Source of the DNA: VAXT01 sp963774625 | Lineage (GTDB): Bacteria > Actinomycetota > Thermoleophilia > Gaiellales > Gaiellaceae | DNA: 64,000 nucleotides | NCBI GenBank assembly: GCA_963774625.1 | Contig: CAVZFQ010000013.1 | Coordinates: forward strand, 1,240,001-1,304,000 | Direction: 5' to 3' | In this document: one piece after another, positions 26,361 through 34,632 of the stretch | Layout: each line of letters begins with the position of its first letter | Numbering within the stretch: the stretch's first letter is position 1 | Position numbers and translations under genes: made by a program | Notes under the pieces: model-generated | What the model saw: the letters and a program-made list of their open reading frames with translations, nothing else | What the model was told of the DNA's origin: nothing | Database searches by the model: none

Positions 26361-26371
26361 CTATTGGTCGG

Positions 26372-26904
26372 TTACGGCGCCGTCGTCGCGGCCTGCGCGC
26401 AGATGACGAAGACCGTCATGTTCTGAGGGGAGGGCCGTTGGAAAAGGCGGTCGCTTCCCAGCCGGTCTTGCCGACGGGGTTCGAGTCATTGAGGAATCCG
26501 TTGGTCGGGTCAGCCATCTTGGCTCCGCCGCCGGTGGGGTTTAGCCCGTTGGGGCAGCTGACCGTCCCGCGTTGCGCGGGCGCCCCTGCGGGAACAGCCA
26601 CGACAGCCGACACGTACTCGAGCCGCGAGACCGGTGCGCTCGCCGCGGTTGTCGCGGTAGCCGCGGTTGCGGCCGTGGCTGCGGACGGCACCCGGCCGAG
26701 ACCCGACTCCTTGATGTGCGTGCCGGTCAAGGTGTTGCTCCTCACCTTGACGCCGGACACAGCGCCGCGCTTGAGGTGAATGTTCCCGACGCTGTTCCGC
26801 GCCAACTGGGTCGCCGCATAGCTCGTTCCACCGAGCGCCACGAGCAGCGCCAGACAGGCGACAACCATCGCCGGAGACGGCACGTACCTCCGAAGCAGTC
26901 TCAT
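26372..26904 (-). CDS. Secreted/anchored Ala-rich protein of unknown function
   Basis: About 165-175 aa. N-terminal basic segment and hydrophobic signal/anchor (MVVACLALLVALGGTSYAATQL), then a segment typical of actinobacterial exported proteins (LARNSVGNIHLKRGAVSGVKVRSNT), an Ala/Thr repeat stretch and a Cys-containing C-terminal domain. Read straight, it stops at 26416 (...NGPPLRT). In the neighbouring frame after the CCCC run at about 26422-26425 the sequence continues QNMTVFVICAQAATTAP to a TAA at 26372, which looks like the natural end with a second Cys. The ribosome site AAAGGAACAAAGGA is clear. Confidence 0.55.
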
Positions 26905-26974
26905 TCCTTTGTTCCTTTCGTTGCGAGGGACGATGGTCAAGTACCCGTACCCCTCCGGGAAATAACCTTCCGCC

Positions 26975-27496
26975 GTGGGCCCCACCTCGTTCGTCGAGCG
27001 GCTCGCCGCGGCGCGGATCGGCGAGACGTTCAACCAGTACGCGCACGCGCCGGCTCTCTGCGAGCGGCTGGCCGCGTACCTCGTGCGCCGCACGGAGGCG
27101 CCGATCCTGCTCGTCGGCGAGGCCGCCGGTTACCGCGGCGCCCGGGTCAGCGGGCTGCCGTTCACCTCCGAGCGGCAGCTCACGGGCGAGGGGCCGGCAG
27201 AGGCCACGGCGACGATCGTGCACCGCGTGCTCGCCGAGCTCGGGCTCGAGGAGCAGGTGCTCCTGTGGAATTGCGTCCCGACCCACCCGCACCGCCGCGG
27301 CGAGCCGCGCTCCAACCGGCCGCCCACGCGCGCTGAGGTCGTGGAAGCGAGAGGTTTCGTGGACGAGCTGGCCCGCAACCGCCGAGTGCTGTCGGTGGGC
27401 CGCCTGGCGGAGAGGACGCTGGGCGCGCCGTATGTTCGGCACCCGTCGCACGGCGGCGCCGAGACCTTCCGGGAGGGTCTTGCCCGACTCGTCTGA
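26975..27496 (+). CDS. Uracil-DNA glycosylase superfamily protein
   Basis: A 173-aa protein with a UDG-like fold. LLVGEAAGYRGARVSGLPFTS is the active-site loop region of this subfamily, and LWNCVPTHPHR and VGRLAERTLGAPYVRHPSHGGA resemble the strand-loop elements holding the DNA-contacting His/Ser. Probable base-excision or nucleic-acid binding role; catalytic activity is not certain because the canonical water-activating Asp motif is not clear. GTG start. It overlaps the MFS gene start by 17 bases. Confidence 0.7.
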   Translation: MGPTSFVERLAAARIGETFNQYAHAPALCERLAAYLVRRTEAPILLVGEAAGYRGARVSGLPFTSERQLTGEGPAEATATIVHRVLAELGLEEQVLLWNCVPTHPHRRGEPRSNRPPTRAEVVEARGFVDELARNRRVLSVGRLAERTLGAPYVRHPSHGGAETFREGLARLV

Positions 27497-28706
27497 CCTG
27501 CCCGTCCGGCGAAACACGATCCTGCTGGCCGCGGTCACGGCCGTGAACCTGACCGTCCTCCAGCTGGTGGCCGCCGTCGCATCGCTGACGTTCGTCCTCG
27601 TGACCGGGTTCGAGGCCCTGCTCGGGCTCGGCCCGGCGATCTTCCTCACGGCAGCGGCGCTGACCGCTCTGCCGGCGGGCAAAGCCATGGATCGCTTCGG
27701 CCGGGTGCCGGTAATCGTCGGCGGGCTCGTCGTCGGCGCGATCGGCTGCGCGCTGACCGCGGCCGCAACTCGGTGGGACTCGACGCCGCTCGTCATTCTC
27801 GGCTTCATGCTGATCGGCGCTCAGGGCGCGACGAACCTGCTGATCCGCACCGCTGCGGGCGACATGTACCCACCCGAGCGCCGCGCGCGCGGGATCTCCC
27901 TGGTGCTCTTCGGGGCCGTCTTCGGCGCCATTCTCGGCCCGGCCGTCTTCAGCCCGCTCTTCGCGGGCAAGGACGTCGATGCCGACACGCTGACCGTGCC
28001 CTGGCTGGCGGCAGGCGGGCTGTCGATCGTCTCGATGCTGATCGCCCTCGCCATTCGCCCCGACCCCAAGGTGATCGGCGAGCGGATCTCCGGAGCGTCC
28101 GGGGCGGCGCCGTCCGGACCGGCGGCGCCGCTCAGCGAGATCATCCGCCGCCCCGGGGTAATTCCGGCCATGATCGCCGCGCTGGCGAGCTTCATGGTCA
28201 TGGTCTCGGTGATGAACCTGACCGGCTATGTCGTCGTGGATCACCACCATCACTCGCAGGACGCCGTCTTCCCCATCGTCGGCGCGCATGTCCTCGGCAT
28301 GTACGCCCTCGTCCTCGTCGTCGGGACGCTGATCGATCGAATCGGCCGGCGCGTCGCGCTGATCGGCGGGCTCTTCATCGTCGCGGCGTCGTGCTCGGGG
28401 CTGCTTTTCTTCGACGGGGTCTGGATGACGGCCGTCCTCCTCTTCGGCCTCGGCCTGGGCTGGAATCTCTCGTTCGTCGCGGCGACCGCCGAGCTCGCGG
28501 ACAAGACCTCACCTGTGGAGCGCGGGAAGCTCCTGGGCTTCAACGATCTGCTCGCAGGCCTGCTGGGAGCCGGCCTCGCGCTCGCCGGCGGAGTGGCGCT
28601 CGACGTCCTCGGTGTGGCCGCGCTGGCAATCGGAGCAACCGTGCTGGCGCTGGCGCCCGCCTTCCTCATCACCCGGGTCAGGCCTGCCGAGCCGGTTTCG
28701 CCTTGA
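27480..28706 (+). CDS. Major facilitator superfamily transporter
   Basis: About 408 aa with twelve predicted transmembrane segments. MDRFGRVPVIVGG after helix 2 and IDRIGRRVALIGG in the second half are the two MFS loop motifs, and YPPERRARGIS marks helix 4-5. The central loop contains GASGAAPSGPAAPLSEI. A His cluster (VVDHHHHSQDAVFP) in an external loop is unusual and could bind metal. TTG 27480 follows GGGAGG at a short spacing. The exported substrate is unknown, though the general type is drug/proton efflux. Confidence 0.82.
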   Translation: MPDSSDLPVRRNTILLAAVTAVNLTVLQLVAAVASLTFVLVTGFEALLGLGPAIFLTAAALTALPAGKAMDRFGRVPVIVGGLVVGAIGCALTAAATRWDSTPLVILGFMLIGAQGATNLLIRTAAGDMYPPERRARGISLVLFGAVFGAILGPAVFSPLFAGKDVDADTLTVPWLAAGGLSIVSMLIALAIRPDPKVIGERISGASGAAPSGPAAPLSEIIRRPGVIPAMIAALASFMVMVSVMNLTGYVVVDHHHHSQDAVFPIVGAHVLGMYALVLVVGTLIDRIGRRVALIGGLFIVAASCSGLLFFDGVWMTAVLLFGLGLGWNLSFVAATAELADKTSPVERGKLLGFNDLLAGLLGAGLALAGGVALDVLGVAALAIGATVLALAPAFLITRVRPAEPVSP

Positions 28707-28713
28707 TCCCTGG

Positions 28714-28748
28714 TAGAATCGCGCCTCGGCGGGCGCCAGGTCCCGCCG
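28714..28748 (+). promoter_or_regulatory. rplM promoter -10 and leader hairpin
   Basis: An extended -10 (TGGTAGAAT, box 28714-28719) is followed by a 7-bp hairpin CGGCGGG/CCCGCCG (28727-28733, 28742-28748) ending 5 bases before the rplM ATG. No Shine-Dalgarno sequence is present, so the hairpin occupies its usual place. Confidence 0.45.
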
Positions 28749-28753
28749 TTTCT

Positions 28754-29200
28754 ATGACAAAGACATACAACGCAAAGCCGGGAGAGATCGAGCGCCTCTG
28801 GTACGTCGTGGACGCCGAGGGGAAGACCCTCGGGCGCCTGGCGACCCAGATCGCAGACACGTTGCGCGGCAAGCGCAAGCCCCAGTACACGCCGCACGTG
28901 GACACGGGCGACTTCGTCGTCGTCGTCAACGCCGAAAAGATCCACGTGACCGGCAAGAAGCTCGACGAGAAGATGTACTACCGGCACTCCGGGTACCCGG
29001 GCGGCCTTCGCAAGCGCACGCTGCGCGAGGAGCTCGAGCGCCGGCCGACCGAGGTGCTGCGCAAGGCGGTCAAGGGCATGCTGCCGAGGACCCGGCTCGG
29101 GCGCGCCCAGTTGACGAAGCTGAAGATCTACGCGGGCCCCGAGCATCCGCACGACGCGCAGGCGCCCAAGGCGCTGCCGCTGGAGAACGGCCATGGCTGA
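28754..29200 (+). CDS. rplM: 50S ribosomal protein L13
   Basis: A 148-aa large-subunit protein. Typical blocks are WYVVDAEGKTLGRLATQIAD, LRGKRKPQYTPHVDTGDFVVVVNA, YYRHSGYPGGLR, AVKGMLPRTRLGR and YAGPEHPHDAQAP. ATG 28754 follows a leader hairpin. The stop overlaps rpsI by 8 bases, the standard L13-S9 operon. Confidence 0.97.
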   Translation: MTKTYNAKPGEIERLWYVVDAEGKTLGRLATQIADTLRGKRKPQYTPHVDTGDFVVVVNAEKIHVTGKKLDEKMYYRHSGYPGGLRKRTLREELERRPTEVLRKAVKGMLPRTRLGRAQLTKLKIYAGPEHPHDAQAPKALPLENGHG

Positions 29201-29588
29201 GCAGGCCACCTACCAGGGCACCGGCAAGCGCAAGACCTCGGTTGCCCGAGTCATCCTGCGCCCGGGCGACGGCACGACCTGGATCAACGGGCGCACGATC
29301 GAGGACTATTTCCCGCGCGCGACGCACCGCACGATCGTGATGTCACCGCTCAAGCTCGCGGGCGCCGAGGGCCGCTACGACCTGCGCGTGCGGGTCAACG
29401 GTGGGGGCCCGACCGGACAGGCAGGCGCCGTCCGTCACGGCATCGCCCGCGCGCTCGTCGAGGCCGACCCCGAGTTGCGCATCCCCCTCAAGCGCGAGGG
29501 GTTCCTGACGCGCGACGCACGGAAGGTCGAGCGCAAGAAGGCCGGCCTGCACAAGGCGCGCAAGGCGCCCCAGTTCTCCAAGCGCTAA
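29193..29588 (+). CDS. rpsI: 30S ribosomal protein S9
   Basis: A 131-aa small-subunit protein. GTGKRKTSVARVILRPGDG, INGRTIEDYFPRA, GGGPTGQAGAVRHGIARAL, and the conserved basic C-terminal tail KAPQFSKR that reaches the P-site tRNA. ATG overlaps rplM. The next gene, glmM, starts directly after the stop. Confidence 0.97.
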   Translation: MAEQATYQGTGKRKTSVARVILRPGDGTTWINGRTIEDYFPRATHRTIVMSPLKLAGAEGRYDLRVRVNGGGPTGQAGAVRHGIARALVEADPELRIPLKREGFLTRDARKVERKKAGLHKARKAPQFSKR

Positions 29589-30857
29589 TTGGCTCGTAAG
29601 CACTTCGGCACCGACGGCGTGCGGGGTGTCGTCGGCGAGGACCTCACCGTGGACCTGGTCGAGAAACTCGGTTACGCCGCCGCGCTCTGGTCCGGTCGCG
29701 GCCGTGTGTTCGTCGGGCGCGACACGAGGGCCTCGGGCGTCGAGCTCGAGGAGGCATTTGCGAAAGGGGTCGCCATCGCCGGCGGCAACGCGGTCCTCGC
29801 CGGTGTGCTGCCGACCCCCGCGGTCGCCCTGCTCTCGCTCGACCTCGGCGCGGTCATCTCGGCTTCCCACAATCCGCCCGAGTACAACGGCGTGAAGCTC
29901 TTCGACGGCGAAGGACAGAAGCTCTCCGACGAGTCGGAGGAGGAGATCGAGGCGCTGCTCGACGAGCCTGTCGCCAGTCGCGCCGCGGGCCAGATCGACC
30001 GCGTGAGCATCGCTCCCGACAGCTACTTCGAGCACATCGTCGAACGCTTCGGCACCGATCTCACCGGTCTTCGCGTTGCGCTCGATTGCGCCAACGGCGC
30101 GTACTCGGACATCGCGCCCAAGGCGTTCGAGAGCCTGGGGGCCACCGTCGATGCCGTAGCCGCCTCTCCTGACGGGACGAACATCAACGACGGGTGCGGG
30201 GCAACCGACCTCTCACTGCTGCAAGCCGTGGTTGCCGAGGGCGACTACGACCTCGGAATCGCGTTCGACGGAGACGGCGACCGGATGCTCGCGGTCGACG
30301 CGGACGGCGAGCCGGTCGACGGCGACCAGATCCTCGCCGTGCTCACGATCTATCTCGGGGTCCCCCTCGTCGCCGTCACGGTGATGACGAACCTCGGCTT
30401 CCACCGGCTGATGGGCAACCACAGGGTCCGAGTCGTCACCACACCCGTCGGCGATCGCTACGTCCTGCAGGCGCTGCGCAAGGAAGGGGGCATCCTGGGC
30501 GGCGAGCAGTCGGGTCACATCATCTATCTGCGCGACCACGTGACCGGCGACGGCCTGGCCGCCGCGCTCGTCCTCTGTGCCGCGATCAAGGGGCGCACGC
30601 TGCGCAAGGCGGTGTCCGTCCTGCAGCGCTATCCGCAGGCGAAAGAGAATGTGCCTGTTGTCACGATGGAGCTGACGGTGCCTGTCCTGCAGGAGGTCGA
30701 GCGGATGAACGAGGAACTGCAGGGGACGGGGCGTGTCCTGGTCAGGCCGTCCGGAACCGAGCCGGTCGTACGTGTGCTGGCCGAGGCGGAAACGCGTCTT
30801 GAAGCTGACGAGCTCTGTGGTAAAATCAGTGCTCTCGTTCGATCCGAGCTCGGTTGA
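29589..30857 (+). CDS. glmM: Phosphoglucosamine mutase
   Basis: A 422-aa enzyme converting glucosamine-6-phosphate to glucosamine-1-phosphate for UDP-GlcNAc. It carries KHFGTDGVRGVVG at the start, the phosphoserine loop ISASHNPPEYNG, the Mg loop FDGDGDRM, GGEQSGHI and the C-terminal phosphate-binding VRPSGTEPVVRV. It is somewhat shorter than the usual 445 aa. TTG start directly after rpsI. The glmS promoter is embedded in the last 60 bases. Next to glmS this gives two consecutive amino-sugar steps. Confidence 0.95.
   Translation: MARKHFGTDGVRGVVGEDLTVDLVEKLGYAAALWSGRGRVFVGRDTRASGVELEEAFAKGVAIAGGNAVLAGVLPTPAVALLSLDLGAVISASHNPPEYNGVKLFDGEGQKLSDESEEEIEALLDEPVASRAAGQIDRVSIAPDSYFEHIVERFGTDLTGLRVALDCANGAYSDIAPKAFESLGATVDAVAASPDGTNINDGCGATDLSLLQAVVAEGDYDLGIAFDGDGDRMLAVDADGEPVDGDQILAVLTIYLGVPLVAVTVMTNLGFHRLMGNHRVRVVTTPVGDRYVLQALRKEGGILGGEQSGHIIYLRDHVTGDGLAAALVLCAAIKGRTLRKAVSVLQRYPQAKENVPVVTMELTVPVLQEVERMNEELQGTGRVLVRPSGTEPVVRVLAEAETRLEADELCGKISALVRSELG
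30799..30826 (+). promoter_or_regulatory. glmS promoter inside the glmM 3' end
   Basis: TTGAAG (30799-30804), 16-nt spacer, TAAAAT (30821-30826) preceded by GTGG. It is one of the best sigma-70-type matches in the window and sits about 95 bases upstream of glmS. The leader carries the hairpin CGATCTCC/GGGAGATCG (from 30859) and a strong AAAGGAGGGG ribosome site. Confidence 0.6.
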
Positions 30858-30920
30858 CCGATCTCCAACGCGGGAGATCGCTACTGCCGGGCTCTTGCGC
30901 GTTTAAAGGAGGGGCTTCTC

Positions 30921-32747
30921 GTGTGCGGAATCATCGGATACGTCGGCCCTCGGGTCGCCAAGCCGCTTCTCATCCAGGGGCTCGAACGCCTGGAGTACCG
31001 CGGGTATGACTCGGCCGGCCTAGCGCTCCTCGAGAACGGAGAGCTCGACTACGTGCGCGCCGTCGGGAACCTTGCGAAGCTGAAGACGGCTGCCAAGTCG
31101 AACGGCTCCGCGTCGTCGATCGGCCTCGGGCATACGCGCTGGGCGACGCACGGTCGTGTCTCCGAGGAGAACGCCCACCCGCTCGCCGGCTGCGACGGGG
31201 GCAAGGTCGCCATCGCCCTGAACGGGATCGTCGAGAACTACCGTGAGCTCAAGGCTTCGCTGCGGAAGGACGGACACAGCTTCAGCTCCGAGACGGACGC
31301 CGAAACGGTCGTCCACCTGATCGAGCGCCACTACGACGGCAACCTCACGGAGGCCGTTCGTGCCGCCTACCGTGAGCTCGAGGGCCACTTCGCCTTCGTG
31401 GTCGTGCACAAGGACCACCCGCAGGAGCTCGTCGGCGCTCGCGTGCAGTGCCCGCTGCTGGTCGGTGTCGGCGACGGCGAGATGTTCCTGGCCTCGGCAT
31501 CGACCGCCTTCCTGCGCGAGACGCGCCAGATCCAGCTGATCGAAGACGGCGAGATCGTTTCGATCACGCCCGACGGCGCGGTTTTCACGAGCGTGGAGGA
31601 GGGCCCGGTCGAGCGGAGCGTGATCGAGGTCGACTGGGACGACGAGCAGGCCGAGAAGTCGGGCTACGAGACGTTCATGCTCAAGGAGATCTACGAGCAG
31701 CCGGAGGGCGTGCGCGAGACGATCGGCGACCGGGTTCGCCACGGCAAGCTCGTCCTCGAAGGGATCGGCCTCTCCGACAAGGAGATCCGCAACCTGCGCC
31801 GCATCGTGATCCTCGCCTGCGGCACGTCCTACCACGCGGGGGTCGTCGGTCGCTACGTGATCGAAGAGTGGGCGCGCATCCCGGTCGAGCCCGACATCGC
31901 GAGTGAGTGGCGCTATCGAAACCCGGTTCTGTCGAAGGACACGCTCGTGATCGGCATCTCACAGTCCGGCGAGACCGCCGACGTCCTCGCGGCGATGAAG
32001 CTCGCCCGGGAGAAGGGCGCGCGCACCGTGGCGATCACGAACCACATGGGATCGCAGATCACGCGCGAGGTCGACTCGGTGCTCTATACGCGCACGGGGC
32101 TCGAGGTGGGCGTCGCCGCCTCGAAGACGTTCACCGCCCAGGTTGCGCTCATCGACCTGCTCGCGCTGAAGCTGGCGAAGGTGAAGCGGACGATTCCCGA
32201 GGAAGAGATCGAGTTCATCATCGACGAGCTCTACACGCTCCCGGAGAAGATGCAGGCCTTCCTCGACGGTGACCATCCGATCGAGGAGATCGCCCAGCGC
32301 CACTACGAGAAGCCCTTCTTCCTCTACCTCGGCCGCCACATCGGCCTGCCGGTCGCCCTCGAGGGAGCTCTGAAGCTGAAGGAGATCTCGTACATCCCGA
32401 CGGAGGCGTACTCGGCCGGTGAGATGAAGCACGGTCCGATCGCGCTCCTCGACAGCGACACGCCCGTCGTCTGTGTCGCGACCGACTCGCACGTCTACGA
32501 CAAGGTCGTCTCGAACATCCAGGAGACGAGGGCACGCGGGGCCCAGGTGATCGCGATCGCCACGGACGGCAACGAGGACATCCAGCATCACGCCGACGAC
32601 GTCATCTACGTGCCGAAGACACCGGCCTTCCTGCAGGCAGCGCTGGCGATTCTTCCGCTCCAGCTGCTCGCGTACCGCATTGCCAGGCTCAAGGGGATGA
32701 ACGTCGATCAGCCTCGCAACCTGGCGAAAACGGTCACAGTCGAGTAG
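30921..32747 (+). CDS. glmS: Glutamine-fructose-6-phosphate aminotransferase (isomerising)
   Basis: A 608-aa enzyme making glucosamine-6-phosphate. The N-terminal Ntn amidotransferase domain starts with the nucleophile Cys (MCGIIGYVG; residue 2) and has GLGHTRWATHG and DAETVVHLIERHY. Two SIS domains follow (ILACGTSYHAGVVGRY, IGISQSGETADVL, SAGEMKHGPIALL). It ends with the usual NLAKTVTVE. GTG start with a strong ribosome site. No glmS ribozyme was seen. Confidence 0.97.
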   Translation: MCGIIGYVGPRVAKPLLIQGLERLEYRGYDSAGLALLENGELDYVRAVGNLAKLKTAAKSNGSASSIGLGHTRWATHGRVSEENAHPLAGCDGGKVAIALNGIVENYRELKASLRKDGHSFSSETDAETVVHLIERHYDGNLTEAVRAAYRELEGHFAFVVVHKDHPQELVGARVQCPLLVGVGDGEMFLASASTAFLRETRQIQLIEDGEIVSITPDGAVFTSVEEGPVERSVIEVDWDDEQAEKSGYETFMLKEIYEQPEGVRETIGDRVRHGKLVLEGIGLSDKEIRNLRRIVILACGTSYHAGVVGRYVIEEWARIPVEPDIASEWRYRNPVLSKDTLVIGISQSGETADVLAAMKLAREKGARTVAITNHMGSQITREVDSVLYTRTGLEVGVAASKTFTAQVALIDLLALKLAKVKRTIPEEEIEFIIDELYTLPEKMQAFLDGDHPIEEIAQRHYEKPFFLYLGRHIGLPVALEGALKLKEISYIPTEAYSAGEMKHGPIALLDSDTPVVCVATDSHVYDKVVSNIQETRARGAQVIAIATDGNEDIQHHADDVIYVPKTPAFLQAALAILPLQLLAYRIARLKGMNVDQPRNLAKTVTVE

Positions 32748-32806
32748 CCGGCGAGTACCTCTTTAGAGGGACGCGCCGCTCGCCCAAAGCGACCAACCTT
32801 GGGTTG

Positions 32807-33625
32807 ATGCCTGCGGCCATCACCCGACGACCCCTGATCTTTGGCGCGCTCACGAGCTCGGCCCTCGTGTTCGTGCTGTTCGTGATCTACGAGCGGCCCG
32901 GGCTCGGAATCGGGCATTTCCTCTACATCTCGATCGCGCTCGCCGCGATGGCCGGAGGTCCTGCCCTGGGGGCTCTGGCAGGCACGGTGGCGACCGCTCT
33001 CTACGTCTCGGGCGTGCTCCTCAATCCCAGGATGCCCTCACACGAGATCCTGAGCGCCGGGACGTTCACCCGCCTGGCGACCTACGTCTGCATCGGTGCG
33101 TTGATCGGCTGGTTCGCAAGTCGTAACCGAACGATGGTGGGTGAGCTGAGAGTTCTGGCCGAGCGCGACACCCTGACCGGCCTGCCGAACACGCGTGCAT
33201 TCGAGGCTGCGATCACCCGCCGCCTCGCATCCGGAATTCCTTTCGCCTTGCTCCTTGCCGACATGGACTTGCTCGGCGAGTTCAACCGGGACGAAGGCTT
33301 CGCCGCGGGGAACGAGGCGTTGCGGAAGCTGGCGGAGAACCTGGCCGGGGCAGTGAGCCCCGGCGACGACGTCGCCCGTGTCGGAAGCGACGAGTTCGCC
33401 GTGCTGGTCGCCATCCAGGCTTCGACGGAAGCCACGAGGCGGGCGGGCGAGCTCGAACGGACCCTGGGGACGGGACGCGCCAAGGCGACCGTGGGCTGGG
33501 CCATCTACCCGCACGACGGCGACAACGCGCTTGCGCTCTACCGCGCAGCGAACGAGCGGCTCTACGCCCGCAAGCTGATGCGCAGCTACGTCAGGCCGCG
33601 CGCGCTGCACGAAGTCTCCGCTTAG
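32807..33625 (+). CDS. GGDEF-domain membrane protein with variant GSDEF motif
   Basis: A 272-aa protein. Three to four N-terminal transmembrane helices (residues about 8-105) act as a putative sensor. A GGDEF-type domain follows (LAERDTLTGLPNTRAFEAAI, LLLADMDLLGEFN, DDVARVGSDEFAVLV). The catalytic loop is GSDEF rather than GGDEF, and the substrate-Asn helix reads LLGEFNRDEGF instead of the usual FKxxND. Cyclase activity is uncertain; it may be a GTP- or c-di-GMP-binding protein. No EAL domain or I-site RxxD was found. ATG 32807 is preferred to the TTG one codon before. The stop codon lies within the arm of the rod-like RNA candidate. Confidence 0.85.
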   Translation: MPAAITRRPLIFGALTSSALVFVLFVIYERPGLGIGHFLYISIALAAMAGGPALGALAGTVATALYVSGVLLNPRMPSHEILSAGTFTRLATYVCIGALIGWFASRNRTMVGELRVLAERDTLTGLPNTRAFEAAITRRLASGIPFALLLADMDLLGEFNRDEGFAAGNEALRKLAENLAGAVSPGDDVARVGSDEFAVLVAIQASTEATRRAGELERTLGTGRAKATVGWAIYPHDGDNALALYRAANERLYARKLMRSYVRPRALHEVSA

Positions 33626-33786
33626 GAGGGTTGGCGGAATTGACTCGTCGCCGGGGTGCGATGGTCGTTCCGAGGCAAGGACGCAGGGAGCCTCAATGCT
33701 TTTCAGCATTGGGGCGACTGAGGACGCGGCCTCGGGGCGAGCAGCGCGGCCCGGCGGCTCAGATCCATTTCGTCAAACCCTCCTGA
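33622..33786 (+). ncRNA. Candidate structured RNA: 165-nt rod with one 13/13 internal loop
   Basis: The segment between the GGDEF gene and arfB folds almost end to end. The basal stem is 33622-33632 with 33776-33786 (11 bp), continuing 33633-33640 with 33767-33774 after one bulged A. Further stems are 33647-33655/33750-33758 (9 bp), 33665-33676/33729-33740 (12 bp) and 33690-33700/33705-33715 (11 bp, TTTC loop). A symmetric 13/13 internal loop (33677-33689, 33716-33728) contains AGGACGC on both strands. At least seven G.T pairs are compatible only with plus-strand RNA. No ORF is credible here. Family unknown; a 6S-like RNA is one possibility. Confidence 0.5.
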
Positions 33787-33840
33787 ACTCGCGATACGTT
33801 TTCGTCCGTGGTCGTCAGGCTCAGCGTCCTCTCTGCCTCG
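33787..33840. other. Gap between RNA candidate and arfB: nothing recognised
   Basis: Fifty-four bases containing one GTTTTCG run, which might help end transcription of the upstream element. No open frame, repeat or hairpin of note. Confidence 0.4.
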
Positions 33841-34257
33841 CTACGAGGGGGGCCGCCGGAGGCGCTTCGTCTCGGCGCGCTTGCGTTTGGTGTCGAGGCG
33901 CCGCTGCTTGGCCCTGGCCGAGGGCTTCGTCGCAACGCGGCGGCGCTTGATCTTCAGCGCCTCGCGCAACTGATCTGCGACCCGCTCGACGGCCAGCTCG
34001 CGGTTCCGCGCCTGGCTGCGCTCGTCCTGGGCGATCGCACGCAGAACAGGCCCCGTCTTCCGCAGCACGCGGCTCTTCTGCTGCGGTGAGAGCGCGGCCG
34101 AGGCCTCGACGTCGAAGAGCGCCTCGACGCGCGTCTCGGACTTCTGTGCGTGCTGGCCGCCCGGCCCGCTGGAGCGCGAGAAGCGAAGCTGGATCTCCGA
34201 GAGCGGGATCGAGACCGAGCGGGTGACGCGAATAGACTCGCCGTCCATGACGGCCAT
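33841..34257 (-). CDS. arfB: Alternative ribosome-rescue factor ArfB (GGQ peptidyl-tRNA hydrolase)
   Basis: A 138-aa release-factor-like rescue protein. The GGQ motif is in FSRSSGPGGQHAQKSETRVE near residue 35, and it ends in a long Lys/Arg-rich tail (KRRRVATKPSARAKQRRLDTK) that enters the empty mRNA channel of stalled ribosomes. Start is ATG 34257 or the in-frame ATG at 34248. It is divergent from acpS with only 12 bases between starts, so the two probably share a compact promoter region. Confidence 0.92.
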   Translation of the reverse strand: MAVMDGESIRVTRSVSIPLSEIQLRFSRSSGPGGQHAQKSETRVEALFDVEASAALSPQQKSRVLRKTGPVLRAIAQDERSQARNRELAVERVADQLREALKIKRRRVATKPSARAKQRRLDTKRKRAETKRLRRPPS

Positions 34258-34269
34258 TGTGGTGCCCGC

Positions 34270-34632
34270 ATGATGATCGGCGTCGACCTGATCGAGATCG
34301 ACCGCGTCGAGCGGGCCCTCGCCCGCTACCCGGGCTTCAAGGATCGCTGCTTCACGAAGGACGAGCAGGCCTACTGCGACTCGCGGGCCAACCCGGCCCA
34401 GCATTACGCCGCGCGCTTCGCGGCGAAGGAGGCAGTCGGGAAGGCGCTCGGCTCCGGGGTCTTCTTCACCTGGCGCGAGATCGAGATCCGCGGGCGGCCC
34501 AAGCCCGGGGTCGCGCTGACCGGCCGCACGCAGAAGTGGGCCGAGAAAGTCGGCGCCGGTCAGATCGACCTCTCGATGACGCATTCGCGCGAGCTGGCGG
34601 CCGCGATCTGCCTCGTCTCGCCGCATGCTTGA
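34270..34632 (+). CDS. acpS: Holo-[acyl-carrier-protein] synthase
   Basis: A 120-aa phosphopantetheinyl transferase that activates ACP using CoA. IGVDLIEIDRVERAL carries the Mg-binding Asp, and ARFAAKEAVGKALG the Glu/Lys signature. LSMTHSRELAAAICLV ends the fold. The first of two consecutive ATG codons is taken. The 3' end overlaps nnrD by 8 bases, giving acpS-nnrD-alr, a frequent bacterial order. Confidence 0.95.
   Translation: MMIGVDLIEIDRVERALARYPGFKDRCFTKDEQAYCDSRANPAQHYAARFAAKEAVGKALGSGVFFTWREIEIRGRPKPGVALTGRTQKWAEKVGAGQIDLSMTHSRELAAAICLVSPHA

Noticed and set aside
33661..33740. Similarity of the RNA candidate to the c-di-GMP-I (GEMM) riboswitch
   Set aside because: GGCAAGGACGCAGGGAGCC recalls GGGACGCAAAGCC, but the required P1 pairing, GAAA tetraloop and second conserved stem are absent.
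33625..33783. tRNA-like end (GGAGGGTT / AACCCTCC acceptor-type pairing)
   Set aside because: There is no T-loop (GGTTC...), no anticodon arm and the length is about twice that of a tRNA.
33696..33950. Short plus-strand open frame (about 84 codons) over the RNA candidate
   Set aside because: It starts inside the apical stem of the rod and runs into arfB. No ribosome site or recognisable protein pattern.
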